64,000 nt of DNA from Victivallaceae bacterium (GTDB taxonomy: Bacteria > Verrucomicrobiota > Lentisphaeria > Victivallales > Victivallaceae), in the NCBI GenBank assembly GCA_021647315.1, contig JAKIUY010000001.1, positions 1 to 64,000 of the forward strand, written 5' to 3'. Made by a program: the position numbers and the translations under genes. Under the pieces are notes generated by a model that was given only the letters and a program-made list of their open reading frames with translations, was not told where the DNA came from and ran no database searches. This document shows positions 18,308 through 27,679 of this stretch, piece by piece. The stretch's first letter is position 1; every line of letters starts with the position of its first letter.

Positions 18308-19234
18308 ATGAGAAATAGAGTATTTAAAATTACGAGTAAATTGTCTTCTCCGTTCATTCGACGTTCGATGTTGAACGTTGGCTGTTCGACGTTCCGGCGG
18401 AGCCGGCTTTATTCAATATTTTTATTTGGTTGTGCCACGTTATCACTGTTAACCTCTGTAGTCGCAGGCGATAAACTGCAACAGATAACAACAAAAAGCG
18501 GCATAAAAATGGTTCTCATCCCCGGTGGAACCTTCATGCTCGGATCGACCAAGGGTAAGGCAGACGAGAAACCGGTCCACAAAGTAAAAGTAAGCAGTTT
18601 TTATATGGATGTTTACGAAGTTACCCAAGCCGCCTACATGAAAATGATGGACAATAATAATCCATCACGCTTTAAAAATAAAAAAGGAGCGGTAGAGCGG
18701 GTGCGCTGGACGGATGCGATTCGTTATTGTAACGCGAGATCGAAAGCGGAAGGGCTTGAGCCTGTCTATGATATTAAAACTGGTAAATGTGATTTCAGTA
18801 AAAACGGTTATCGATTACCAACTGAAGCTGAATGGGAATATGCATCCCGGGCTGGCAGTAAAGGTGAACACTTTTTTACCGGTGGAATCGCGGTATTGGG
18901 ACGTTATGCTTGGTTTAGAAAAAATTCCCGGGAAAAGGTTCATCCGGTAGGGAAAAAACGCCCTAATGCCTTTGGCGTGTATGATATGTACGGCAATGTG
19001 CTTGAGTGGTGCAACGATAATTACAGCAAAGACTATTACGCCATTAGTCCAATAGAAGATCCTCGTGGCCCTGCAACGGGCAAGAAAAAGGTATTACGGG
19101 GTGGTTCATGGGCCAGTCGCGGCAAATATTGCCGTAACGCGGCCAGAAAAAGTGATAATCCAACTACCGCAGATATTTGCCAGGGCTACGATACCTACGG
19201 TTTCCGTTGTGTCCGCAAGACACCGGTAAAATAG
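18308..19234 (+). CDS. SUMF1/formylglycine-generating-enzyme-like secreted protein
   Basis: A 308-residue protein. The C-terminal domain (about 65-305) has the FGE-sulfatase fold signature: IPGGTFMLGS, DEKPVHKVKVSSFYMDVYEVTQ, LPTEAEWEYASRAG, NVLEWCND and LRGGSWAS, ending GFRCV. Most bacterial members are not true FGE enzymes but binding or structural domains; the Cys pair of the copper-type active site is not evident. The N-terminus is odd: a charged stretch of about 35 residues encoded by degenerate heptamers (18358-18400) lies ahead of the hydrophobic segment SIFLFGCATLSLLTSVVAG. The repeat may have been inserted into the signal-peptide region. Role in the operon unknown. Confidence 0.8.
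   Translation: MRNRVFKITSKLSSPFIRRSMLNVGCSTFRRSRLYSIFLFGCATLSLLTSVVAGDKLQQITTKSGIKMVLIPGGTFMLGSTKGKADEKPVHKVKVSSFYMDVYEVTQAAYMKMMDNNNPSRFKNKKGAVERVRWTDAIRYCNARSKAEGLEPVYDIKTGKCDFSKNGYRLPTEAEWEYASRAGSKGEHFFTGGIAVLGRYAWFRKNSREKVHPVGKKRPNAFGVYDMYGNVLEWCNDNYSKDYYAISPIEDPRGPATGKKKVLRGGSWASRGKYCRNAARKSDNPTTADICQGYDTYGFRCVRKTPVK
18358..18400 (+). repeat. degenerate heptamer repeats inside the SUMF1 gene start
   Basis: The sequence falls into 7-base units TTCGACG, TTCGATG, TTGAACG, TTGGCTG, TTCGACG and TTCCGGC. Related strings occur in the non-coding gap at 15184-15214. Here they are translated as part of the N-terminal region of the SUMF1 protein. Confidence 0.55.
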
Positions 19235-19259
19235 TTACCGCTACACAATATAAAAAACT

Positions 19260-19370
19260 TACCAAGCTTATCCTGACAATTATTATTCTCGGTTTTGCCA
19301 TATTGTCATTCAAAACCTTTATGCCGAACTGCGACAACAACTGAAAGAGTTGGGAATAGACCTATACTGA
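19260..19370 (+). pseudogene. coding-like fragment, 36 codons ending in TGA
   Basis: One frame is open from a TAA at 19251 to TGA at 19368-19370 and has natural-looking composition: YPDNYYSRFCH early and YAELRQQLKELGIDLY at the end. It has no start codon. The early part faintly recalls IS21-type transposases. It is most likely the tail of a gene lost by deletion. The rest of the gap 19235-19611 holds a weak terminator and conserved block B. Confidence 0.3.
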
Positions 19371-19450
19371 TTGATGGCTGCTTAAAAAATGCTTAAACCA
19401 TAACCTCATAATCAGCAAAATTCCATCTGGCCTCAAGCATGGTTTTTAAA

Positions 19451-19475
19451 AGGGGATAACCCCTAAAATTTTTAT
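19451..19475 (+). terminator. possible weak terminator after the SUMF1 gene
   Basis: AGGGG-ATAA-CCCCT is followed by AAAATTTTTATTT. The stem is short and the T run interrupted, so the effect is uncertain. Confidence 0.35.
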
Positions 19476-19501
19476 TTCAGTCTCAATAAAAATATTTTCC
19501 C

Positions 19502-19560
19502 TTTTTTTGTCACAATTGTATTTTAATTGTCAATTAATAATAACGGGTTATTTTTTGACA
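19502..19560 (+). promoter_or_regulatory. conserved block B, probable ECF-sigma promoter region
   Basis: TTTTTTGTCACAAT, TTTTAAT, GTCAA, TAATAATAACGGG and TTATTTTTTGA occur in the same order as in block A (15238). It lies about 50 bp before the MBOAT gene. This supports the idea that the sigma factor at 15485 controls both its own operon and the MBOAT operon. Confidence 0.5.
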
Positions 19561-19611
19561 ATTTAATGAAAGATGCAGTTGAGTGGCAATAATTTTAAAA
19601 CAGGATTTTAA

Positions 19612-20985
19612 ATGCTTTTTCACACTTGGGAATTCGTAATATTTTTTACGATAGTAATGGGGGTATATCTTGCCCTTAAAAAGACTAACTGGTGGACTTT
19701 ATGGTTACTGGCCGCATCGTATTTCTTTTATGGCTGGTGGAATCCGCTGTTTCTGATTTTGATTGTCTATTCTACCGCCGTCGATTATCTTGTCGGACTC
19801 AAACTTGGTGATTCAAAATACCGGCGCACCTGGTTGACTTTCAGCCTGGTCAATAACATATTTTTGCTGGGATTTTTCAAGTATGCTGGCTTTTTTGCTG
19901 AAAATCTGCGGGTGCTGTTTACTATTATGCATGTTCCTATTGATGTTCCTGAACCAAATATTCTATTACCGGTCGGTATTTCATTCTTTACCTTTCAATC
20001 AATGAGTTACAGTATTGATGTCTTCCGCGGACAGCTGAAAGTTGAAAAAAATTATGTTAGGTTTTCCGCGTTTGTCGCGCTGTTTCCCCAGTTGGTTGCC
20101 GGCCCGATTGAACGTGCCAAGGCACTGTTGCCGCAGATGCGGCATAGGCCAATTATCCGTAGTATTGATGTTTCTGACGGTATTTCACTCTTTCTGGTCG
20201 GTCTGTTTAAAAAAGCGGTAATGGCGGATATGCTGGCACTTTATGCGGACAAGGTCTATGGCGATCCTGGTATGTATGGTAGTTGGGCACTGTTGTTCGG
20301 CACTTACGCCTTTGCCTGGCAGATCTATTTTGATTTCAGCGGTTACACCGATATGGCACGGGGTATCGCTAAAATAATGGGTATTCGACTGATGTTGAAT
20401 TTCAACAACCCCTATACCGCGGTCGATTTAGGTGATTTCTGGAAACGCTGGCATATCAGTCTATCGTCGTGGTTCAAGGATTATGTCTATATTCCGCTGG
20501 GCGGTAATAAAGGTTTCAAATATAAAGTTTACTGGAATGTTTTTATCACAATGGCGATATCCGGTTTCTGGCATGGGGCAGCCTGGACCTTTGTTATCTG
20601 GGGTTTGATTAATGCTATTGGGCGGGTGGCAACAATGCGCATTGATCAACAGTTATGGTATAAAAAAATCCCGAAGTTTATTAAACAATTGCTGGTATTC
20701 CATTTTATCTGCGTAACCTGGGTCTTTTTCAGAGCGGCGAATGTCTCTGATGCCATGTTGGTATTAAAGCGTTTTTTCAGTGGACTTGGCGGCGACCCTG
20801 AAATTCCGGTAATCATTTTTGCCCTAGTCGGTGGAGTGTGGGTTTATCAATTGGTCTTTAACTCACGTTTTAGATTTATCTTGGAAAGTTGGCCGGTTAG
20901 AATTGCCAGTCTGGTGATGGCGATGCTGATGTACATCATTTTTGCCACGGCTGGCAATAAACAGTTTATCTATTTTCAATTTTAA
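19612..20985 (+). CDS. MBOAT membrane O-acyltransferase (AlgI-like)
   Basis: A 457-residue polytopic protein of the AlgI branch: LAASYFFYGWWNP, VGISFFTFQSMSYSIDVF, PQLVAGPIERA, FDFSGYTDMARGIA and the SGFWHGAAW motif with the putative catalytic His at 321. AlgI-type proteins pass acyl groups across the inner membrane for O-acetylation of alginate and other exopolysaccharides, working with a periplasmic SGNH-type partner. That partner follows at 21038. No AlgF or AlgX homologue is seen, so the polymer is unknown. Length is normal. Confidence 0.92.
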   Translation: MLFHTWEFVIFFTIVMGVYLALKKTNWWTLWLLAASYFFYGWWNPLFLILIVYSTAVDYLVGLKLGDSKYRRTWLTFSLVNNIFLLGFFKYAGFFAENLRVLFTIMHVPIDVPEPNILLPVGISFFTFQSMSYSIDVFRGQLKVEKNYVRFSAFVALFPQLVAGPIERAKALLPQMRHRPIIRSIDVSDGISLFLVGLFKKAVMADMLALYADKVYGDPGMYGSWALLFGTYAFAWQIYFDFSGYTDMARGIAKIMGIRLMLNFNNPYTAVDLGDFWKRWHISLSSWFKDYVYIPLGGNKGFKYKVYWNVFITMAISGFWHGAAWTFVIWGLINAIGRVATMRIDQQLWYKKIPKFIKQLLVFHFICVTWVFFRAANVSDAMLVLKRFFSGLGGDPEIPVIIFALVGGVWVYQLVFNSRFRFILESWPVRIASLVMAMLMYIIFATAGNKQFIYFQF

Positions 20986-21037
20986 CAGGCATTTGCCTGG
21001 TAGTTTCCGTTTTGCGTTTTTTTTTAAGAGAGATATT

Positions 21038-22249
21038 ATGCATAAAAAAGAGAAAAACAATAATACAACCAAAAGTGAACGGACATTCAGTTCGAATGCG
21101 ATTAGGTTGTCTAATCAAGAGTTGTTAATTACCGGTATTATCGCTGCACTAATTATACTGTTTGTCATCCCGCTACTCTGGCAGGCGGCAGAAGAGGTGA
21201 ACATGGATGATGATTTTCGCCTGGCTTATGACTATCGCGATGACTACTGGGTGTATGAACAGTGTGTAGAACAGGCGATGGAAAAATATCCGGTAGTCTT
21301 TATCGGAGATTCTGTTATTTGGGGCATGTATGTCGATAATAAACATACACTGCCAGCAATCCTTAATCGTAAATTGAATCAACAAGTAGCTGCTAATTTA
21401 GCGATTGACGGGCTGCACAGTGTTGCTATGGACGGTTTGATCCGCTATTATGGTGCTGCAATAAAAAATAAGACGGTATTCATTTACCTGAATCCTTTGT
21501 GGATGAATAGCAAAAAATATGATTTGAGTGCAGATGAAGAGATGGATATTCATCATCCGCGATTAGTGACGCAATTTTCTCCGGCTCTAACATGTTATAA
21601 AGAGCCTTTAGCAACGCGTATGGGAGTGTTGCTGGAACGTAATCTACCATTCTACAGCTTGTTGAATCACATTCGACTTTCATTCTTTGATAATGACAGT
21701 TTTGCTCAATGGGTACTTGATAATCCTTATAAAAATCCGGCATCACAGATATCGCTTAGCGTTGATCCGATTGAGAAAGAGCATCGCAATAGTAAACAGG
21801 ATTGGAGTCAAAAAGGGATTACCAAACAGGACTGGAACTGGGTAGCTCTGGCTAAATCAAAGCAATGGACTGCATTTAAAGGTATTGTTGAATTGCTGAA
21901 AAGCCGTAATAACAGGGTATGTGTTATGGTTGGGGCAATTAATCCCTATATCTTGACTGATAAAAGTTTAATGCAGTATGATTCACGGATAAAAGGGATT
22001 GTAGAGTGGTTAAAAAATAATAAAATTGGTTATATCAAAATGCCGGAATTACCCTCATCATATTATGCTGATGCCAGTCATCCGCTGGACAAAGGTTATG
22101 AGATCATGGCTGATGCCATTTTAAAAACTCCATTGATGGAAGAATATTATAGTAAAGTAAAAACAACCTTAAAACAACAAAGGAAAGCGCAAAATGAAAT
22201 TGGACAAAAAAGTTTGGCTGGCAGCAGCGGCAGTTGCGATAGTATTTAA
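21038..22249 (+). CDS. membrane-anchored SGNH hydrolase-like protein (AlgJ-like role)
   Basis: A 403-residue protein with an N-terminal membrane anchor (about 32-52) and an SGNH hydrolase fold: FIGDSVIWG (Ser92), a middle NPLWMN segment and the C-terminal DASHPLDKGY with Asp345 and His348 in place for the triad. Its position right after an AlgI-like MBOAT gene suggests that it moves the acyl group onto the polymer in the periplasm, as AlgJ does. I start at ATG 21038, after AAGAGAG; an upstream in-frame start would overlap the MBOAT gene. The 3' end overlaps the next gene by 56 bases. Confidence 0.8.
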   Translation: MHKKEKNNNTTKSERTFSSNAIRLSNQELLITGIIAALIILFVIPLLWQAAEEVNMDDDFRLAYDYRDDYWVYEQCVEQAMEKYPVVFIGDSVIWGMYVDNKHTLPAILNRKLNQQVAANLAIDGLHSVAMDGLIRYYGAAIKNKTVFIYLNPLWMNSKKYDLSADEEMDIHHPRLVTQFSPALTCYKEPLATRMGVLLERNLPFYSLLNHIRLSFFDNDSFAQWVLDNPYKNPASQISLSVDPIEKEHRNSKQDWSQKGITKQDWNWVALAKSKQWTAFKGIVELLKSRNNRVCVMVGAINPYILTDKSLMQYDSRIKGIVEWLKNNKIGYIKMPELPSSYYADASHPLDKGYEIMADAILKTPLMEEYYSKVKTTLKQQRKAQNEIGQKSLAGSSGSCDSI

Positions 22250-23897
22250 TGGCTGGAGTGCAACGCAAAACGGTAAATTTTCACTCAAGAACAGACAGAT
22301 CGCCTTTAATATTGCATCTGGATCAGCAGGGCAGGTAACCTTGAGCTACCTGCTGAATGGTAAAACCTATCCCGCGGTAACGTTACAACCGTCAATGAAA
22401 GGCGCCAAAGATAAGCTAAGTTATACCGTAACTCTATCCGGTTCAGATAAACAGAGCGGGACGCTTACTTTTACCAGTGCCAATCGTTACCGTGGTAGCT
22501 TGCAATTTACCTTCGGCACTCCCCAAAACTATCTCAAATTGACTAAATTCACTAATGTCAGCAACTTGAAGATAAATTTCAAGAGTGCGGCATTCGTATT
22601 GCCGGATCAGCGCAGTGAAGATCTGGTGATCTATCCGACCGACTGGAAGCAGAATAGTCTGTCTATCCCCAACGATAATCATCTGGTATTAAATATGCTG
22701 GACAATGGTAGTGCCATGCTCAGTTGTTTATGGAATTCCACGACAATCAAGCTGACGGAACGTAAAGCCGCAAACGGTAAAAGCTTTTCCGGTATGGATT
22801 TGCAGCCAAAACGTGGCGATACCATCTGGCTGGGGCTGAATGTTGCTAAAAATATCTGGACCATCCCGACGAAGACTATAACCACTAAACCTATTCCATT
22901 GAGATGGGAACCGCCATTTTCGGCAGTTTGGCAGGTGAGTATTAAAAAAGGTAAAAGTAAGCTCCATGCGGAAAACGGTCAATGTGACAGCTGGCAATTG
23001 GCTGATTTAGATGCAAAAAGACCTAAGTCAGGTCGCGCAGGTGTCGGTATTCAGAACCAGGACGGTAAAACCTGGACCTCTAGTCTAGGCGGCTATGTCT
23101 ATCCATTCTTTTTGAAAAATGGTAAAGTATTCCTGAACTTTCCTAAGTACAACAGTCGTCGCATGACATACGATGAAAAATTCAGACCATTAATTTATCC
23201 GGTTGAATCACAGAAAAAACAGCCATCGGGTCAAATTTTACCTTACGATGTACTGGCGAAAGTTTTGGCTGCTAAAACTTTCACAACACTATCTAACGTC
23301 AGATCAAAAAAGAGCAATTATCCGGCAACCTGTGGAATAACAGAAAAAGTTGAAAAGATCTTTTATCGTGATGCAGCAGAAAAGTCTAAGGATATTATTA
23401 AAAATTATTTTAAACGTATGAACTCTTTTGTGCGGTACAATCGGGAACGAATCTTGGAATATGACAAATGGAGCAACAAAATCAATAAACAGTTGAAGGC
23501 TTACGGCAAGAAAAATCCAACTGCGGCCAAGTTAACCAAATCTTTGAATAAAGATCTCTATCAGATTAAATTGTATTATGCTGCCGTGCGTGATAAAATT
23601 AAAACACCACAATATTGCAAAATGCTTACCGACAAGGTTGAGAAGCTGATTGGCAGCAGTAAAGATGCCGAAACCCAGGAAGAGGCATGCAAGGATATTG
23701 GTCGGCAAATTAGAGTCATTGGTGGCAAACAGGATCATTTGGTTGCCGACTTACGCTATATTACTAAAGCGTTCAGAATGCGAGTAACCCTGGCATTATT
23801 AGAAAATCCACCACCAGTTCAGCGGGAAATTCTTGAAAAAATGCGCAGTGAAACCGCTCGGATAATGCATCTCAGATTCCCCATGGAAGGCAAATAG
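22194..23897 (+). CDS. large secreted protein of unknown function
   Basis: A 567-residue protein with a signal peptide (KKVWLAAAAVAIVFNGWSA). The first 370 residues look beta-rich with several Trp and aromatic positions (IWLGLNVAKNIW, FSAVWQVSIKKG); the last 190 are helical and basic. No family is recognised. AAAGGAAAG gives a good ribosome site within the end of the SGNH gene. As the last gene of the sigma-FecR-MBOAT cluster it is probably a periplasmic or surface part of the same system. Confidence 0.7.
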   Translation: MKLDKKVWLAAAAVAIVFNGWSATQNGKFSLKNRQIAFNIASGSAGQVTLSYLLNGKTYPAVTLQPSMKGAKDKLSYTVTLSGSDKQSGTLTFTSANRYRGSLQFTFGTPQNYLKLTKFTNVSNLKINFKSAAFVLPDQRSEDLVIYPTDWKQNSLSIPNDNHLVLNMLDNGSAMLSCLWNSTTIKLTERKAANGKSFSGMDLQPKRGDTIWLGLNVAKNIWTIPTKTITTKPIPLRWEPPFSAVWQVSIKKGKSKLHAENGQCDSWQLADLDAKRPKSGRAGVGIQNQDGKTWTSSLGGYVYPFFLKNGKVFLNFPKYNSRRMTYDEKFRPLIYPVESQKKQPSGQILPYDVLAKVLAAKTFTTLSNVRSKKSNYPATCGITEKVEKIFYRDAAEKSKDIIKNYFKRMNSFVRYNRERILEYDKWSNKINKQLKAYGKKNPTAAKLTKSLNKDLYQIKLYYAAVRDKIKTPQYCKMLTDKVEKLIGSSKDAETQEEACKDIGRQIRVIGGKQDHLVADLRYITKAFRMRVTLALLENPPPVQREILEKMRSETARIMHLRFPMEGK

Positions 23898-23930
23898 TTC
23901 AGCTAAATAAGCTGATAAATGAAACTTAAC

Positions 23931-24211
23931 TAGACGGTACTCGAAAAGCCTTCTAAAAATTCCGCTATGCGGAACATGAAGGTATTTCTCCGCTCCGTCT
24001 GTATTAATTTTAAAGAAAATTCTTTAAAATTGAGGCATTAAAAATATACTTCTTACTCGTTTTTAGATAGTTATTGGTAAAATAACATGAGAAGCATATT
24101 TTTTAACTGAAATATTTCTATAAAAACCCGCCGCAAAATTTTAATTTTGAGGACACAGACGATGTTTGAAAAGGTTTCGGTACTCCGAAAACCTTTTCGA
24201 GCAGGGTCTAA
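23931..24211. mobile_element. MITE-like element with imperfect terminal inverted repeats
   Basis: The left end (TAGACGGTACTCGAAAAGCC) and the reverse complement of the right end (TAGACCCTGCTCGAAAAGG) agree at about 15 of 19 bases. The right end also matches the arms of the element at 40807-40961. Inside are a perfect 10-bp palindrome (24009-24034) and the hairpin GGTTTCGG-TACT-CCGAAAACC. No coding frame lies in the 454-bp gap 23898-24351. Confidence 0.45.
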
Positions 24212-24351
24212 CAAAGGTTTTTCTAATGAATTATGCTTGACTTTACTGTTTAATTTGATAGTTTATAACTTAAGTTGACGGCTTCGGTTTGATATACCCC
24301 GTCAATTTTAAAAATAACATAGTTAATTAAACATTAATCATTACACAACCT

Positions 24352-25620
24352 ATGAATTTAAAGACAGAATTTTTTCTGGCACGGCGTTATATGAGGCCTA
24401 AACGCAGCGCGGTTTCAATTATTACGATAATTTCTGTGATCGGCGTTACCCTTGGCGTGGCGGTTTTAATTGTAGTACTGGCGGTGATGACCGGGTTCAC
24501 TGATATTATGAAACAGAAACTGCTTGATACTCGGGCCCACCTTCAGGTCTACAGCCGTTTCAGTCAGTCAATTATTGATCCGGCAAGGGTTATCAGTGCC
24601 TCAGAAAAACTGGGGGGGAGGGCGATTGCGATTGTTGACCGACCGGCACTGATTCAGCGAAAACGCAGTTTTGTCCCCAAAGGGATTATCGGCATTGATC
24701 CTGAAGCCGCCGGAAAAGTGTTCAATCTTAAAGAACAGATCAAACACGGTAAGCTCAGTCTTGAACATAATGAGGTTATCATCAGTACGGTCATTGCCCG
24801 GGAACTCAACCTTTGGCTCGGTGATAAACTTATTGTTCACTCTCCACCTAGATTGGCAAAAATGTTTAATGTCGGCAAGGATGGCAAAGTTGTCTTCAAT
24901 AAAAATGATCGGGTATATCTGCCGGAAGAATATACTATTTCAGCAATTTATTCATTCGGTAAATATGATTTTGACCGTAATATTATTTTTATGGGCTTGG
25001 ATGATGCCGATGAACTGTTCCAACTGCCATGGGGTGCTGCATCTTCGGTTTATATCTGGATTGATGAACCGTTTGCCATCGATGGGTTTGCCGATAAACT
25101 CAAAGCTGAGTTGCCGATGATGCGCATGTATACCTGGAAAGAGATTAACCGCGATTTGCTCGGGGTGCTGCAGGTTGAAAAAAATATGATGTTCTTTTTG
25201 ATGATTTTCATTGTGCTGGTTGCAGCGTTTAGTATTACCAATACACTTATTACTATTGTTTATCAGAAAACCCGTGAAATTGGGCTGTTGAAAGCACTCG
25301 GTGCTTCTTCGGCATCAATCATGCGGATATTTATCTTTCAGGGCTTTATTGTTGGTGTGCTGGGCAGTAGTTGCGGTGTATTGATGGGCTGGCTGGTGGT
25401 GCGTTATCGTAATGGACTGGTTGATTTTATCTCTAAAATGGCCGGACGTGATCTGTTTCCCAAAGAATTTTATTTTTTCAATGAGTTGCCGGGGCGTATT
25501 GTTCTGTCGGATCTGCTGATTATCTGTATCAGTGCGGTGATCCTCTGCACTATCGGTGGTATTATTCCCGCATTGAGTGCTGCCATTCAGGATCCGGCTA
25601 AATCATTGAGGAATGAATAA
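24352..25620 (+). CDS. lolC: lipoprotein-releasing ABC transporter permease (LolC/LolE family)
   Basis: A 422-residue inner-membrane protein: N-terminal EFFLARRYMRPKRSAVSIITIISVIGVTLGV (first helix about 20-45), a large periplasmic domain, and a C-terminal FtsX-type three-helix domain with VYQKTREIGLLKALGASS. It extracts lipoproteins from the inner membrane for transfer to the outer membrane. One LolC/E gene rather than two suggests a homodimeric LolF-like form, but a second gene may lie elsewhere. lolD follows after about 70 bp. No clear ribosome site is seen at the ATG. Confidence 0.92.
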   Translation: MNLKTEFFLARRYMRPKRSAVSIITIISVIGVTLGVAVLIVVLAVMTGFTDIMKQKLLDTRAHLQVYSRFSQSIIDPARVISASEKLGGRAIAIVDRPALIQRKRSFVPKGIIGIDPEAAGKVFNLKEQIKHGKLSLEHNEVIISTVIARELNLWLGDKLIVHSPPRLAKMFNVGKDGKVVFNKNDRVYLPEEYTISAIYSFGKYDFDRNIIFMGLDDADELFQLPWGAASSVYIWIDEPFAIDGFADKLKAELPMMRMYTWKEINRDLLGVLQVEKNMMFFLMIFIVLVAAFSITNTLITIVYQKTREIGLLKALGASSASIMRIFIFQGFIVGVLGSSCGVLMGWLVVRYRNGLVDFISKMAGRDLFPKEFYFFNELPGRIVLSDLLIICISAVILCTIGGIIPALSAAIQDPAKSLRNE

Positions 25621-25691
25621 ATTTGCAGAGGAAGCTTGTTGGTAGTTTAGAATGTTATAAAACCTGCAAATTATAGAAAGAGTTTTATTTT

Positions 25692-26375
25692 ATGGAACAA
25701 AAAACTTTTATTGAAGTACAAAATATTGTAAAAAGCTACCGTCTTGGCAAATCGAGCATTGAGGTTTTGCGTGGAGTTAACTTTGCGGTCGAGCGCGGGA
25801 GTTGGACTGCATTGCTTGGCGCATCCGGCAGTGGCAAAACAACTTTATTGAATATTCTTGGTACGCTTGAACGTGTAGACAGCGGAGAGGTTATATGTAA
25901 TGGTATTAATTACCGTAGTTTGAGATTTCGCAATGCCAATATGTTTCGTAATGAAAATATCGGTTTCATCTTCCAACTTTACCATATGCTACCTGAACTG
26001 ACTTTATTGCAGAATGTGATGTTGCCTGGAATGTTCGGATCTGTACGCCGTGATTTGAAATTTACAGCCTTGCAATTGCTTGACAAGGTCGGGCTTACAC
26101 ATCGCCTGAAACATCGTCCGAGTGAGCTGTCCGGCGGTGAACAGCAACGGGCCGCGATTGCCAGAGCACTGCTTAATTCGCCTGAACTGATTTTAGCGGA
26201 TGAGCCGACCGGTAATCTCGATTCTCATACTGGTGGCGAAATTCTTGAAATATTTAAGCAACTGCACGCGGAAAAAAATGGTGTGACAATTTTTATGATT
26301 ACCCACAGTGATGAGGTCGCGGCACTGGCTGATACTGTGTTTCATCTCAAGGATGGAGTAATTGATAATTGCTGA
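25692..26375 (+). CDS. lolD: lipoprotein-releasing ABC transporter ATPase
   Basis: A 227-residue ATPase of the LolD/MacB group. Walker [11 protein letters not shown]-loop [13 protein letters not shown], signature [15 protein letters not shown] and Walker [13 protein letters not shown] are all intact, with the switch His in MITHSDE. It powers the permease encoded just upstream. The stop TGA (26373) is the first triplet of a heptamer array. Confidence 0.95.
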   Translation: MEQKTFIEVQNIVKSYRLGKSSIEVLRGVNFAVERGSWTALLGASGSGKTTLLNILGTLERVDSGEVICNGINYRSLRFRNANMFRNENIGFIFQLYHMLPELTLLQNVMLPGMFGSVRRDLKFTALQLLDKVGLTHRLKHRPSELSGGEQQRAAIARALLNSPELILADEPTGNLDSHTGGEILEIFKQLHAEKNGVTIFMITHSDEVAALADTVFHLKDGVIDNC

Positions 26376-26400
26376 TTTATGATTTATGATTGATGATTGT
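26373..26400 (+). repeat. heptamer repeats starting at the lolD stop codon
   Basis: Units TGATTTA, TGATTTA, TGATTGA and TGATTGT follow one another. The first TGA is the lolD stop. See also 12145, 18221, 48872 and 52862. Confidence 0.65.
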
Positions 26401-26470
26401 GGTTGAAAGAGTTAATGTCACGGTGTAAATTCATTATGAGCTGAAAATTAAAAAATAAAACAGGTGAATA

Positions 26471-27457
26471 ATGAGTTCAAAAGTAAAAGTAGGCGTGATT
26501 GGGGTTGGGGTGCTTGGGCGTCATCATGCCCGGCTTTATAATCTGGATGATAATGCTGAAGTTATCGGCATTTATGATGTAAATGCTAAAGGGGCGGTCA
26601 AGGTTGGTGAAGAGTTCGGCTTGAAAGTATTTGATAATTATATCGATCTGGCAGAAAAATGTGATGCACTAAGTATTGCGGTTCCAGCGACAATGCATTA
26701 TGAAACCTCAATGCCACTGCTTGAGATGAATAAACATCTGCTGCTTGAAAAACCGATTGCATCAGAGGTTACTGATGGTCGTGCATTGGTCGAAATGGCT
26801 AAACAGCGTAATCTGGTGCTTGGCGTCGGTCATGTTGAACGTTTCAACCCAGCGATGGATTTTCTCGATCGTCACTCTGCGGAAACTCGCTTTATCGAAG
26901 CCCATCGTCTATGTCAATACCCGCCTGCGCGACCCGGACAGCATCGGCGCGGGACTGAAGTAAGTGTCGTATTGGATTTGATGATTCATGATCTTGATTT
27001 GATCCTGACAATGGTTGACAGTGAAGTTGAACGTATCGATGCTGTCGGTATTCCGGTTTTAAGTAAAACTGATGATATTGCCAATGTTCGATTGAAATTC
27101 AAGAATGGTACTGCCGCCAATATCACCGCCAGCCGGGTCAGTGTCGATCCGCAACGTCGCTTCAGAGTTTTTCTGGACGATTGTTATATTTCAATGGATT
27201 ATGCCAACCATGAAGCCATGGTGCTGAAGAAAAACCGGGTAGGATTATCTAGAAAGGATATCAGTCTTAACGAAAAAAATGCTTTAGCGGATGAATTGAG
27301 TGATTTTGTTATCAGTGTGCGCCAAACCATTGACACCGACAAAGTAGTTAATCCAAAAGTTTCCGGTGAAGATGGTCAAAAAGCATTAGAATTAGCAGTC
27401 GCGATTTCCGATGAAATAAAAAGCTATAATAGTCGTTACGGTTTTAAATTTGTCTGA
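26471..27457 (+). CDS. Gfo/Idh/MocA family oxidoreductase
   Basis: A 328-residue NAD(P)-binding protein: N-terminal Rossmann motif GVIGVGVLGRHHARLY, the family's EKP motif in LLLEKPIA (about residue 94-100), and GHVERFNPA. Family members oxidise or reduce sugars and related compounds. This gene lies about 95 bp after lolD and may belong with cell-envelope sugar metabolism. The specific substrate cannot be told. Confidence 0.9.
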   Translation: MSSKVKVGVIGVGVLGRHHARLYNLDDNAEVIGIYDVNAKGAVKVGEEFGLKVFDNYIDLAEKCDALSIAVPATMHYETSMPLLEMNKHLLLEKPIASEVTDGRALVEMAKQRNLVLGVGHVERFNPAMDFLDRHSAETRFIEAHRLCQYPPARPGQHRRGTEVSVVLDLMIHDLDLILTMVDSEVERIDAVGIPVLSKTDDIANVRLKFKNGTAANITASRVSVDPQRRFRVFLDDCYISMDYANHEAMVLKKNRVGLSRKDISLNEKNALADELSDFVISVRQTIDTDKVVNPKVSGEDGQKALELAVAISDEIKSYNSRYGFKFV

Positions 27458-27648
27458 TTATACCTGTAACAGATCAGGGCTATTCAATACTGCTGTTTTT
27501 AAGTTTATTTTTTATAATATATTAACTGGCAATAAGTAAATTCTACTTGAAATATTTTACTGAAACAATATATTATCGGTATTGAGATTTTAAAGATTAT
27601 TTATTCTTGTATTTTGAGCGTAGATAGCTGGAAATATAAACTAAACCC

Positions 27649-27667
27649 TACCCGTTATGGGTATAAT
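27649..27667 (+). promoter_or_regulatory. palindrome before the ferredoxin gene
   Basis: TACCC-GTTAT-GGGTATAAT lies 19 bases (from last G) before the ATG at 27680, directly against the ribosome site AAGGAG. If TATAAT were a -10 box, transcription would start almost at the start codon, so an operator or mRNA hairpin is also possible. Compare 7256 and 8534. Confidence 0.5.
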
Positions 27668-27679
27668 AAGGAGCTTAAA

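Noticed and set aside
20942-21037. Earlier start for the SGNH protein, overlapping the MBOAT gene
   Set aside because: ATG 21038 has a good ribosome site and puts the membrane anchor near the N-terminus.
27614-27679. Upstream extension of the ferredoxin gene
   Set aside because: The ATG at 27680 has AAGGAG at the right distance and gives a standard ferredoxin; the extension would cross the palindrome.
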